From Lasiosphaeris hirsuta (lineage: Eukaryota > Ascomycota > Sordariomycetes > Sordariales > Lasiosphaeriaceae): 64,000 nt of DNA. Shown in pieces: positions 21,129-32,682 of this stretch; the stretch's first letter is position 1; every line of letters starts with the position of its first letter. Below the pieces are notes generated by a model. The model worked only from the letters and a program-made list of their open reading frames with translations. It was not told where the DNA came from and searched no databases. Both the position numbers and the translations under genes were made by a program. The DNA lies in the NCBI GenBank assembly GCA_030549175.1, contig JAUKUA010000002.1:3596001-3660000 (forward strand), written 5' to 3'.

Positions 21129-21738
21129 GTTCTAAATGAAGAAATAAATATCGTTACTCTCCGCGAGCTGCCGGCGACAATCCCGACTTTTGCGATCTGG
21201 CGCAGGCACCATGATGAAGATGTGGTAATCGGCATGCAGGGGAATCTAGCGGGAAGACTTCGCTACCAAGGGGTTTGCGGATTACGGGTCAAGATGTTCA
21301 CGATGAAATGTATTATCTGTGTGTCCTGCCTTGAAACTAGGCGGGCGAAAGAGGATAAGTTCAAGTGAAGATATCCTGGTTGCCTCTGGCTTTCGTCAAG
21401 ACCACAATGTCACCGACTGCCCAAGATCTAGTCTTCAATGCGGAAGTTCCGCTTATTTCCCTTACTATTGTTCCCCCTCCCACGCTGGCCAGGGGCTGAG
21501 AACAATACCAAGCCGAGAACAAAGGGAACGACAAACACCAAAACCCAACCACAATATCAGGAATTATCTATCCAAAAATCATTTATACCATTGTGCCCAA
21601 GCGATATGACTGCAAAAATTCTCAATCTCCAATGATCGATTTTCTTCTTTTCAGACCACAAGCAAGAGCGACTTCGCGTGAATTCGACAACACCTGCTCC
21701 CCAATTCCATAAACATCTTCTCAAGTACAAAATCCAAA
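21129..21738. promoter_or_regulatory. Intergenic upstream of the Ste6-like transporter
   Basis: 610 bases between two plus-strand genes. The last ~150 bases are AC/AT-rich and unstructured, as in fungal 5' leaders. No separate gene is supported. Confidence 0.5.
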
Positions 21739-24700
21739 ATGGCCTCACCATCGATCCGATCGTCCACCGTCTTGGGGCAATCTACCACTTATTCCTCATG
21801 GTCGGCCAATAAAGAAGCCCCTTTTCCGCAAGATGCCATCATCGATGTCCAGGAAACAACAACAGAAAAAGAGTCTCTCCCTAGCCCAAAGTCTTGTTGG
21901 AAAGACTTATTTGCGTTCACACGAGGGTCACATCGGTTTATTATCGCATGCGCCGTCATCACCTCGGCCTTGGTTGCCGGAGGACGCACAGCCTACGCCA
22001 TCGTGCTCGGCAAAATCTTCGGCATTGTCTCGCAACGGGGCGCGAACCAGCTCGACGGGGATGATTTCTTGTCGCAAATATCCCGCTGGTCGGGTTACAT
22101 GTGTCTCCTCGGCTTAGGAATGTGGCTCATCTCCAGCATTGACATCGCCCTCTGGGTCATGACTGGTGAGCTGCGCGCAAGGACGGCTAGGGAGATGGTG
22201 TTCGATTCGCTTCTTCACAAGGCCACGCAGTGGTACGACTCGAGGGAAGACGGCATCTCCAGCATGACGGTTGGCATTCAGACGTAAGGGTCTCTCACTT
22301 TTCATTTCACCTGTTTGTGTACTGACAAAGGTGACAGTCAAATCCGAGAGCTCCAAATGGCCACCTCCCAGATCCTTGGATATCTGATCTCCGACATCTT
22401 CATCTTTCTCGCATGCATCATCGTCGCGTTTGCCTACTCGTACAAGCTCACTCTTGTCATGCTCTCCACCGGCATACCCTCAGCACTCATCCTCTGGTTT
22501 ATCAGCCGTTTCTTGGACCCAGCAATCGAGGCGCAAAAGCGTGAGCTTGCCGAGGCATCAAAGCAAGCAACAGCGGCCACGACTGCTATCGACCTGGTCA
22601 AAGTCTACAACGGTGCCGATCACGAGGCCTTTAGGTTTATCTCCGCTATCCGTAGGTCGGCAAAGTACTACTCTCGCCAGGTGCTTTGCAACTGCGGTCA
22701 GATGAGCTACATCAAGTTCTGGACCATCATGCTTTTTGTCATTGGCTTCTACTTTGCCGTCGTCCTTGTCAACTGGGGTGAACTGACCCCCGGAGATGCG
22801 CTGACCACGTTTTACACGGCCGTCATCGCGTTCCGGTCCGTTGAAGCTCTCGGTCCCCAGTGGCTTGTCATTGCCAAGGGAATGGCCGCGGGACAGTTGC
22901 TGAAGAGATTGGTGTCTGAGGGGGAACACGGACAGGGGGAGGCGAATACGGCCGGTTCACCTCACACCCCGAGATGCTTTGGAGAAATTGAACTAAGCGA
23001 TGTAAGTGTTTTGACCGCCAGGCTGGTGTTTTTACCTTGGCTAACGTCAACCCTAGGTCAGCTTTGCGTACCCGTCGAACCCTACCAAGACCGTTCTCTA
23101 TCCGTCGAGTTTCCAGTTCCCTGCTGGGCAGCTTACCTTTGTTATTGGCAAAAGTGGCTCCGGGAAGAGCACCTTGGCGAACTTGCTGCTGAGATTCTAC
23201 GAACCCCTGACCGGCCGCATCACCGTCGACAACAACTTGATCACGCGGCTAGACCTCCAGTGGCTCAGAAGCAACATCACACTGATCCAACAGTCGAGTA
23301 TACTTTTCAACGACACGTTTCTCCGAAATGTCGCTTTCGGTGCGCGAGACCCCGACAAAGTCACCTTGGCAGAGGTGCAAGAGGCCTGCAACATGGCTCT
23401 TCTGCAGTCGACCATTGCCGGCATGCCTGATGGGTTGCACACTGAAATCGGGCCCAATGGTTACGCTCTTAGTGGCGGACAAAGGCAGCGGCTCGCCCTC
23501 GCTCGGGCAAAGCTGCGCGACCCCCCTGTCTTGATTCTCGACGAGATCACCAGCGGACTGGACCCTGCTAGCAGAGCCCTAATCATGGAGGCCATCCGGA
23601 TGTGGAGGAAAGGCAAGACGACAATCATCATCACCCACGAGGTCGGCCATATCGGGGATGACGAATACGTGTACGCCATGGAGAATGGCCATGTTGTGCA
23701 GAGCGGGTTTAGGAAGAAACTCTCCGAGGTCGCCGGCCTATTCGCTTCTCTATTAGCCTCTGCCGATGAAGTGACTTCTTCGAGGCACTCGAGCGCTAAC
23801 CAGAGCGATTATGATTCCGATTCCGATGCTCAAGATGAAGACGAGCCCGTCGTAGGAGAGGCCCGCTATGAAAGGTTTCTCCGTGGACTCCTGGTTGATC
23901 GCAGGAAGCCCGATGGGTTGTTCAACCGCATTCCCTTGCCAGGCGAACGCATCCACACGGCCGGATACCTCGGCGGCTCTCCTGGAGGCTCCCGAAGAAA
24001 CAGCGATGCCGGAAGCATCAATGTCGTCACGCGGATGGGCCTTGATATCCAAAACAACCGGATTTCCAATGCAAGAAGACCGCGGATGAGAAATAACCCC
24101 GTGGCAGAAAGCAACGCTTCTCTCCGGTCGCTCGAGCTGTTCTTTCTCGAGCGCCTCGCGAAGAGCAAGGACAGAAAGGCAGGTCTCGCTCAAGGACCGA
24201 GGCTTCCATCCATGACAGCCATTTTGCGAACGGTGTGGCCCACTCTGGACAGCATGGGCAAGATTCAGCTGGCTCTTGGTCTGTTGATGTGCCTAGTCAT
24301 GGCCGGCAGCAACCCCGTCTTCTCTTTCATCTTCACCCAGCTCCTTGGTACCTTTTGGCTCCCGGAGGGCCGGCAAGAGGCGGGCTCCAAATGGGCTTCC
24401 TACCTGACCATCGTCGCGGTAGTTGATGCAGCCTCTATCTTTCTGGCCTATCTTTTCATGGAGCGTGCTGCCCAAAAATGGGTCAACGCGCTGCGAGCAG
24501 AGGCGATCAAGCGGATCTTGAGCCAGCCCAAGTCGTGGTTCGACAAGCCTAACCACTCCCCAAGCCGCATTGCCCAGTGCCTTGATCGCAACGCCGAGGA
24601 GATGCGGAAGCTGCTCGGCATGTTTGTTCCCATTCTTCTGACCGTGACCTGCATGATCCTTTCTTCTCTGATATGGGCCCTTGTCATCCGCTGGGATCTC

Positions 24701-26197
24701 ACCCTCGTTACGCTGGCTGGAGCGCCTGTTGCTATCGGTACTGCGCGGGCGAATTCTCTTGTCAGCGACAAGTGGGAATCCATTTGTGACCAGGCTGCCG
24801 AGGCAGCAGGAACAGTCTTTAGCGAAACTTTCTCCAACATCCGGGTCGTGCGCGCGCTCACTCTCGAAGGGTACTTCACCAACAAGCACACCCAGTCTGC
24901 CGCGGCCGCATATCGAGTTGGTGTAAAGCGGTCCGTATTCGTGGGCGTCTTTTACGGCCTCTTCCAGTCCATCACCTTCTTCCTGAACGCCCTCGTCTTC
25001 TTCTACGGCGCCAAGATTCTCAGCGAGAACCTCACTACCGTCACCGACGTGCTCCGCGTCATTAACCTGTTGCTCTTCTCGCTCGGCACGTCGGTCGGAA
25101 TGCTCTCCAACATACCCCAGATTGCAGCTTCCAAGGCCACGGCAACGCAGCTCCTCTACTACGCCAACCTATCCCACATTACCAGCCACGAAGCCCAGGG
25201 AGAAGAGCTCATCACAACTCCCCTCCCGGTTCACATGACCAATCTACAGTTTGCCTACCCAGGCGCACCCAACAAGCAAGTCTTGCGCAATGTCGACCTC
25301 GAGATCGAGTCTGGCACGAGCACCGCCATCGTTGGCGCCTCGGGCTGCGGCAAAAGCACCATCGCCGCCCTCCTCCTCCGCCTCTACGACCCAAAACCCT
25401 CCCTACCACCCGTCTCGCCCTCTCCGCCCCCGGGAGCGACGCTGACCATCATCCCGCCGACCCCCTCCCACCGCCCCGCGGGATCACCGCTCACCTACGC
25501 CCACCGTCCCTCGGTCTCCCTCAACACCGCCTCCCTCCGCACCTACCTCGCCTACGTCCCGCAGCACCCCTTCCTCTTCTCGGCCACCGTCCGCGACAAC
25601 ATCACCTACGGCCTGCACGCCTCGTCGCCGCTACGCGCCCAGGCCAGCGTCGAGGCCGCCGCCCGCGCCGCCGACATCCACGACCTCGTCGTATCCCTGC
25701 CCCAGGGCTACGACACCCTCGTCGGCGAGGGCGGCATCGCCGTCAGCGGCGGGCAGGCGCAGCGCCTCGGCATCGCCCGGGCCCTGGTGCGCCGGCCGAG
25801 GATGGTGGTCATGGACGAGCCGACGAGCGCGCTGGACGCCGAGGGCGCCGAGGGCGTCAGGCGGCTGGTCAAGCAGCTGGCAAGGCAGGGGGTCGGGGTG
25901 GTGGTGGTGACGCATAGCAAGGAGATGATGCGGGTCGTGGACCGGGTTGTCATGGTGGAGAGCGGCCGTGTGGTGGAGACGGGGGCGTATGACGAACTGG
26001 TGGGACGGCAGGGCATGTTCGCGCAGTTGGTTGGGGGTGGGGTTTGGATGTGGAATGGGGAGGGGAGGAGGCGGAGGAGGTCGAGGAGGAATAGGAGGGG
26101 TGAGGAGGCCGAGAGGGTTCTATTGAGGCAGGAGGCGCTGAGGCGGTTGGAAGGTGGCGAGGCGTCTGGTTCGGGTGAGAGGTATTGGAGGGTCTGA
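21739..26197 (+). CDS. ste6: Full-length ABC-B exporter, Ste6 (a-factor pheromone exporter) type
   Basis: Exons 21739-22283, 22338-23001 and 23057-26197 give about 1449 residues in a TMD-NBD-TMD-NBD layout. NBD1 has Walker A GKSGSGKST, signature LSGGQRQRL, Walker B VLILDEITSGLD and H-loop IIITHE; the segment MWRKGKTTIIITHEVGHIG resembles fungal Ste6 proteins. NBD2 has GASGCGKST, Q-loop YVPQHPF, signature VSGGQAQRL, MVVMDEPTSALD and VVTHS, so both ATP sites look intact. Unusual points: a Pro-rich insert of about 30 residues between Walker A and Q-loop of NBD2, a long Ser/Asp-rich linker after NBD1, and a basic tail with RRRRRSRRNRR. Plasma membrane. Export of the farnesylated peptide pheromone is inferred from family resemblance; a general multidrug role is the alternative. 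Confidence 0.9.
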
Positions 26198-26212
26198 AGG
26201 GCCGGTCAAGGG

Positions 26213-26240
26213 GCGAGTGCGAGTGCGAGTGCGAGTGCGA
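26213..26240 (+). repeat. (GCGAGT)n hexanucleotide microsatellite
   Basis: About four and a half GCGAGT units followed by GCGATCGCGATC, starting 16 bases after the transporter stop codon, in its presumed 3' UTR. Confidence 0.85.
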
Positions 26241-26461
26241 TCGCGATCAGGGGTATCATTTACTTTTTTTCATTGGGGTCGCTATTACTTCTTTCACTGC
26301 CTTCTTTTTTTGCGGTAGAATATTTACAAACGGCAGCACCTCTCTCTCAACATCCGCGACAGTACTTGTCCACAAATGTGACTCTGTCAGCATGCAGAAG
26401 CCGTTTGTTAGCAGCTGCTCCGAATTTTTACAATAATCTAATTCCAACACGCGGGGGGGTC

Positions 26462-27428
26462 TTACCCTTCCCATATTGGGCCTCCTGGAATTGTGTAATT
26501 CTGTTTCTAATGTCAGTACAAGCCACAACAAAACATGTGGGGCCTGGCATACCGCTGTGTGATCAAACTTGGGAGAATAGATGTTGATATTGATCGACGG
26601 ATCTGCCAACGGTTAGCCCGACAATGTCACAAAATCAACCACAACCCCTCCGAGCCACACGACATACCATCCGCAGCATAGCCCCCGGGGAACTTCTTCA
26701 TAAACTCCTTTGGCGGAAACGCCGTGCCCGTGCCCGAGATGTTGAGGTGGGCGCACTGCGGGTAGAACTGCGGCTTGTTCTCAACGTGGATCGACAGGAT
26801 CTCGTGGCGGATCATGTAGGCGCCGGGCCGCAGGCTCGCGGGGATGGTGACGGGCCAGACGTCGGGGGTGCCGTCCCACTTCTGGAAGCGCTTCTGGTAC
26901 CAGACGCCCTCGGCCAGGTTGGGGCCCTCGATGAGGCCGGCCTCCCAGATCTTGAACCACTCGACCGCGTTGACGTCGACGCCGTTGCAGTCGCCGGCCT
27001 CGCCGCACCACGCCAGCCACGCCGTCATGGGCCCGACAGGGTGCAGCCAGTAGTAGTAGATGGCGTTGATGTCCTCGCCGGCCTGGATGGGGATGACGCT
27101 CGTCGGCGGCGTCCCGGGCTTGTTGCACGCCAGGTACTTGTCGTCGACGCTGAAGATGGGGTCGATCGAGTCCCAGCGGCGCTGCACCATCCACGGCTGG
27201 CCGTCCTGCTCGGATGCGGGTGAATTGGGGTCGAACCTGTTCTCCAGTCAGTCGGGGCAATGGAACGGCCAAGTCTGGCCAGTCCGGAAATGCGCCCTGG
27301 GTGCCGATTGTTCCGTACCCTCTGTACCACGTCTCGCCCACCGTGTAGTTGGCCAGGCCGCCGTGCGCAAGCACCGGGCCGGTCAGGGCTGCCAAGACCG
27401 CCAAGAGCAGCGGGAGAATAACAGCCAT
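26462..27428 (-). CDS. AA9 lytic polysaccharide monooxygenase
   Basis: Copper enzyme that oxidatively cleaves beta-1,4-glucans; secreted. Exons 27428-27319, 27236-26668, 26602-26553 and 26500-26462 (all GT-AG) give 255 residues. The signal peptide (MAVILPLLLAVLAALTGPVLA) ends exactly before HGG, leaving the copper-ligand His as residue 1. The second histidine brace ligand lies in IYYYWLHPVGP. RHEILSIHVENKPQFYPQC carries the conserved His, Gln and axial Tyr (QFYPQC). The C-terminal exons add DPSININIYSPKFDHTA and NYTIPGGPIWEG, the usual AA9 ending. There is no CBM1. Two of the four exons are only 50 and 39 bases, so automatic models may truncate the C-terminus at 26627. Regiospecificity cannot be read from the sequence. 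Confidence 0.95.
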
Positions 27429-28525
27429 GGTTGTCGAAGGGAAGCTGGGCGCCCTCCAGGCCGGATTCTGGGAGTCGCGTAGTATATCATGTGCAAGGCA
27501 CGTCGGAACATCCGGGGAGGGCTGCAGCCTCAGCCGAGTGCTGCATATCCAGCTTGGATATCCGGAAACGACAGGGCAAGTGGAAAGGGGATACAAGCGC
27601 GAAAGTGAAAGCAATATGTCAGCTACACTACTTTGTTCAAACTCATCATATGACTAGCCTGTGTCTGGTACGTCTGCGGTGGGATTTGCTGGGTTGAGAA
27701 AACGCTGCATAAACCTCCGTCGAGACATCAAGCCATGTGGTGGTGTGCATACTCCCCCGCATACCAATCTAGATATATAAACACTCCGGACGAACCATGT
27801 CTCTATATTAGCAGGTATATGAGACGGACGAGTGCCGCCCATGGATAGCGGCTCGCCGGCACAACGGCCGATGAATCAAGGGCTTTGAGATGGCGGAGAA
27901 ATGACTGTCGAGCCAGCTTAGTCCGTAGTCTTTTCAGAGCAGTGTCTCTCAGATCCCTCGTGGCCAATCTCTCTGCTATAAAACTCCGGCCAACAGCTTG
28001 CCCGACCTATTCGGCCAAGGCCGTGCTACGCAGGCACCTGAAGTGCGCTCCCCGTACAAAAAGAAGGACCCTGGTGGTGCTTTAGAGTGCTCCACTCAAG
28101 CTGTCAATGGCTCTTGGCAAAGTCGTCTGTGTGGGGCGGGATTGACTTTTGCCGCGATGGTTCCTGTGCCCTCCGCACAACCGTACCGAACGTCATCGTG
28201 AGGATTACACAGTAGTCCACTTCTTGACTTCTTGGCTTCTTGGCGGTGTCTCTCTACGGCAAGGAGCCTTCCCCAGCCGAGCGCCGCTGCATAGTTGTTA
28301 ATGACATTTGGGAAGCTACTTGTCATTGGCCAAGAGAACCAGAACCAGAACCAGATTGCGAGTGCTGAAATCGCTTGACGGAGGATAGACACTATTCAGG
28401 GGTTTTGGATACGAAGTTGAAAGCAAAGGGTCATATCTCAGGAACTAAACCCCCAATCACTTTTAGGAGAGCTTTATCTTGCTTCTGCAAGGCGTCTGAA
28501 GGGAATGTGGGGGGGAGAGCGAAGC

Positions 28526-28539
28526 AAAAAAAAAAAAAA
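28526..28539 (+). repeat. Poly-A run
   Basis: Fourteen consecutive A within the AA9/CE15 intergenic region. Confidence 0.9.
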
Positions 28540-29021
28540 GATCGAGAAGGAAAATAGGGGGGTAAAAACATGTCTTGGCTCTCCCCGCAATCCCCAGATC
28601 GAGCCAGCCGTGGCTGCATTCGGCACCTCAAGCGCCGTCGAACCCACAAATCGGCGTCGTAATTGGGGACCGAGGAGGTCGATACCAGCGCTGGCCTGGC
28701 GTTTGATCAACAATGCATCGGCAAATATCCATATTACCCCAATCTTTCCCCAATCTCGCCCTGGAGCCACACGGCCTGAAGACAAGCGTTTTGCTTCTCA
28801 TCCAAAGTGCCAAGTTCGCCGTCACCCACGGTGACTTCTGCCGCAGCGTGGCGCTGGAGGGTGGCCTTCTTCAAGATCCTTCGACTAAGCATTACCCATC
28901 CTGGAATGAAACTTTGTCCACTTGGCTTTCCTTTCCCGGTTGCGGACCGAGACGGAGGTTGCGGGAAAAGTTTAACTTCGCTGCACACACGCACACTTGG
29001 CTCTTGAGCGGACGTAAGGAC

Positions 29022-29042
29022 GGGGGGGGGGGGGGGGGGGGG
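29022..29042 (+). repeat. 21-base G homopolymer
   Basis: An uninterrupted G tract about 290 bases upstream of the CE15 ATG. Potentially unstable and quadruplex-prone; its length may be uncertain in the assembly. Confidence 0.9.
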
Positions 29043-29328
29043 CTGCGCACCAGGGCTCTGGTAAGTGATTGTGTTGACGACGACCAATATCAATTCGAGC
29101 GATGGTTTAATTACCCCCGGCAAAGAAGAGCAGCCGGAAATATTGCTGAGCCAGGCACAAGGCCACTTGCCCCTCGCCCCTGCCAGCCAACCGGGAAAGA
29201 TGGAGGTCGTATAAGATGGAGGAGTTGGGATGCTCAAGTTTACAAGGGGAATCCAGTTGCTTGTTCACCAGCTTCGACTGCCTGCATCGAGACAACAAGC
29301 CCAGCACGAGGTTCTGCCATCTCTCACA

Positions 29329-30516
29329 ATGGTCCATTTGGCTTCCGCTCTCCTGGTCGCCGGCGCGGCTTTCGTCGTCGCTGCGCCAGCCACCGAGATT
29401 TTTGAGCGCCAGACGTGCACAACCGCGGCTTCCTACTCGACCGTCAGTGTTGCCAAGCTCCCCGATCCGTTCACGTCGGCATCCGGTACCAAGATCACGA
29501 CCAAGGCCGCCTTCGACTGCCGCGCGGCCGAGATCAGCAAGATTCTCCAACAGTACGAGCTTGGTGCGTACCCGCCGCCGCCAGACAAGGTTGAGGCCTC
29601 GCTCAGCGGTTCCGGTATCTCGGTCAAGGTGACGGTCGGCAGCAAGTCGATCACCATCTCGGCTTCCATCAAGAAGGGTTCAAGCCCCGCACCGGGTCCC
29701 GCAATCATCACCATTGGTGGGTCATCGATCCCGATCCCAGGCACCGTTGGCACCATCGGCTTCAGCAACGACAACTTTGCGGCGCAGCAGGGTGGATCTT
29801 CGCGTGGCAAGGGTCTCTTTTATGACCTCTTTGGTAGCTCCCACACGGCAGGTGCTCTGACTGCGTGGGCGTGGGGTGTTGACCGGGTCATCGATGGACT
29901 CGAGCAGCTCGGTGCCGACAAGACCGGCATTGACACCAAGCGCCTCGGCGTGACGGGCTGCAGCCGTAACGGCAAGGGCGCGTATATTGTGGGTGCTTTG
30001 GTCAAGCGCATCGCGCTGGCGATTCCCCAAGAGTCGGGCTCGGGCGGTGCCGCATGCTGGCGTATCAGCGATCAGCAGAAGAGCAGTGGCAAGAACATCC
30101 AGACGGCCAACCAGATCATTGGAGAGAACGTGTGGTTCTCCAAGAACTTTGACCCCTACACCAAGTCGACGACCACAATCCCGGCCGATCACCACATGCT
30201 GGCAGCACTGACAGTGCCCCGCGGTGTTGCCGTCTTCGAGAACGATATTGATTGGCTCGGCCCTGTGTCGACGACGGGATGCATGAAGGCTGCCCGTCTC
30301 ATCTACAAGGCGTATGGTGTGCCCAACTACATGGGATTCTCGCTCACGGGCGGCCACAGCCATTGCCAGTTCCCCAGCGGCCAGCAGTCCGAGCTCACCC
30401 AATACATTGATTACTTCCTGCTCAACAAGGGCACTCCCCCAGGCGCTGTTGAGCGAAGCTCAGCCACTGTCGAGACCACCTCTTGGGCGCCATGGGATGT
30501 CCCCACCTTGACGTAG
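29329..30516 (+). CDS. CE15 4-O-methyl-glucuronoyl methylesterase (glucuronoyl esterase)
   Basis: Secreted serine esterase that hydrolyses ester bonds between lignin alcohols and 4-O-methylglucuronic acid side chains of xylan. Single exon, 395 residues, from the ATG giving a signal peptide (MVHLASALLVAGAAFVVAAP); upstream in-frame ATGs would bury it. The family nucleophile motif GCSRNGKG places the catalytic Ser at residue 212. IPQESGSGGAACWRISDQQ, the DHHMLAAL segment, FENDIDWLGP and GGHSHCQFP (catalytic His and a disulfide Cys) follow in the order of fungal CE15. No CBM1 is present, as in the single-domain Myceliophthora enzyme, which the sequence closely resembles. It faces the AA9 gene across a shared upstream region, consistent with joint use on plant cell wall. 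Confidence 0.97.
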   Translation: MVHLASALLVAGAAFVVAAPATEIFERQTCTTAASYSTVSVAKLPDPFTSASGTKITTKAAFDCRAAEISKILQQYELGAYPPPPDKVEASLSGSGISVKVTVGSKSITISASIKKGSSPAPGPAIITIGGSSIPIPGTVGTIGFSNDNFAAQQGGSSRGKGLFYDLFGSSHTAGALTAWAWGVDRVIDGLEQLGADKTGIDTKRLGVTGCSRNGKGAYIVGALVKRIALAIPQESGSGGAACWRISDQQKSSGKNIQTANQIIGENVWFSKNFDPYTKSTTTIPADHHMLAALTVPRGVAVFENDIDWLGPVSTTGCMKAARLIYKAYGVPNYMGFSLTGGHSHCQFPSGQQSELTQYIDYFLLNKGTPPGAVERSSATVETTSWAPWDVPTLT

Positions 30517-32682
30517 ACGGCCTTTCTGTAACCGCATGGGGGAACAGGATCTTGTGCTTCCTATGGATTGCGGAGGTTTTCCGGAGAGCGCGAGGAACAA
30601 AGAGAGGATATGAAGATGCGGGGTGACTGAAGCTGACGGCAAGGTGCCGCGGCGTTCGGATTTCCTGTATTAATGGATGGACGGATGTACCCGTGGGTAG
30701 TGCCATTTGCACCCTGTAAATATGGGAAAGAAACAAGAATGGAAGACTGGAAGACTGTATTTTTCGGCGCTGGACTCGAAGCCGTTAGTTTTTCGCCATG
30801 GCTCCCATTGATTCCGTTAAGTATATTGAGACCATTGTTCCCATTGGAGAGCGAGTGTGCTGTATCTGTGTTTGTCTGCTGTGCCGCCTCACACCTGACA
30901 CGCAGTATTCGTTATGCAGCTGTGGTGAGCTGTCAATGGTGCATTGGTGTTGGCATTGGGTACAGTTGGCGTTGGGGTCGGGGTCGGAAGGAGAGACGAT
31001 GCTCCCGCGTCCCGCGTCCGCGGGGAAAGCGAGTGGGATCAGGGAGTGCTGACTGCGAGACCGGGCGGTTGGTTTTGCGGGCTTTGCGGGCTTGCGATTT
31101 TTGGTTGGACTTCAGTTGGATGTCGTCAAAGAAAACGAGTTGTTACCGCTAAAAATGAATGGAGAATTGCAGAGCAATGCAGAAAGAGAGCCCGCGGACT
31201 CATGTGCCAAGACATGGTGCCAAGACCCGAACGGTCGCATCGCTCCTTTCCCATAGGCGAGTACAGAGGGGAATAAATCGGGTTTAAGGCAAGCGACAGG
31301 AAGCGGCACTCGTGACGAGGGCTGAACTTCGCTGAAGCCGCTGAAGAACCGCCTGCGGGGCTTGAGAGGGCGCGCCAACGACATCCATCCGTTAATCGTA
31401 TCCGTTTTCCCGGTGACATCAAAGACCCTTCACTTGGTTCTGACGCCATCAGTTGTCCCGCCCACACCTAATCTGCTGCGATCTGCGCTGTCAAATGCTA
31501 CCATTCCTGCCAATCGCCCCGGTTGGTGTTTCTGTTCCGAAGCCACGGAGAGCCACAAGTTCACCATGTCCCAAGTCCCTTCCGTGGTTCCCCGCGGCTT
31601 GGGATGGAGCTGAAGAGTTCTTAGAGACGGCCCAAGACGGCCCAAGATGGCCCAAACTTTGAAACCTAGACGACCAGGGGCAGACAACCCCTCGTAACCC
31701 GCGGGGAGGGACTAGGAATCCGGGAGTCTAGTATCAGCCCCCGTGCCGCTCTCGTAAAGACCGATCTAGTCGAAAGGATGGAATCTGCAACCTGCGACCC
31801 CAGCACCACACCGGCCATGCGCCTGTTGCACACACAGAACACACAGGACGGCAAGGGTGGCTTCCCAGACAGCATGACGGCTGCCATGGCAGATAAGCTT
31901 TGAACACATGGGGTCCCCCCAATGTCCCCTCCTGAAGGTTGAGGGTCAGGAGGGCCTAGCTACAAGGCAAAAAGACCTTCACATCCTCAACCTAAAGCTT
32001 GGGGCCAGCCAGCTCCACCATGCTTTACCAGTGGACGAGAGGGCCGCCAGTCTATTAGGAGGCCTTGGCAACCCAAACTAACTTCCCGGCAATGCAGTCT
32101 AGGAGGCTCCCGATAATGTTCGCTGTGCCGGTCCCCGTGCCAAGAGTTATGGGATGGATATGCTCTGCTGGTTGGCTTTATTGCCGGCCTAGGACCCACG
32201 ACACTATCTTTCCCTTGCGACTTCGCATCACATCATCCCTCTTCCGTCGCTCGCGCCTTATGTTTGACATTTACATACATAACGGCGCCTTGCTTGCTCT
32301 GCTCTCGCTCATCCCATTCGCCTCTTGTAGGATCATCAGGCCCGCGGGTGGATTCTGCGTCTTCCGTATTCCGCCCTACTTCGGATACAGGTGCCGGGTA
32401 CGTCCTCCGTTCGGCTCGCCGACCGGAGCAACATAGTTTTTTTTTTTTTTTTTTGGCCTGTCAGTAAGAGTTTACAGAATATGACATGTTTTATGTGTGG
32501 CCCACACCTATTTCCATCCCAATCAGCACAAACGATCCGGCATTACACCACACGGCAAACCGGAAAGGCATCAGTCCGGCCATAATCAGGGGATACGGCC
32601 TGTGCCAAGGCTGAACATCACTCATCCCATCACAACCCACAGTTGCAGCTATAAAGCAAGGCAAAGCCAAGTTGGATGCGGT
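30517..32682. other. Long intergenic region between CE15 and MFS genes
   Basis: About 2.2 kb. It includes the CE15 3' flank, a GTTGGCGTTGGGGTCGGGG-type low-complexity patch near 30960-30990, an 18-base T run (32437-32454), and TATAAAG at about 32651, some 30 bases before the MFS ATG. Open frames on both strands lack coding character. Confidence 0.5.
32437..32454 (+). repeat. 18-base T homopolymer
   Basis: Uninterrupted T run about 230 bases upstream of the MFS start codon. Confidence 0.9.

Larger units (their letters stand above)
27429..29328. promoter_or_regulatory. Divergent AA9/CE15 intergenic region
   Basis: 1.9 kb separating two divergently transcribed lignocellulose genes. Two CreA/Mig1-type hexamers (SYGGRG) lie three bases apart on the minus strand (complements of 28583-28588 and 28592-28597), others sit near 28761 and 28854, and GGCTAG (XlnR/Xyr1-like GGCTAR) is the complement of about 27655-27660. 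TATAAG near 29210 may be the CE15 TATA element. These short motifs are expected often by chance, so carbon-source control is only suggested. Confidence 0.4.

Noticed and set aside
27429..29328. Multiple CreA-like hexamers as proof of carbon catabolite control
   Set aside because: The degenerate six-base motif is expected several times in 1.9 kb by chance; kept only as a weak hint.
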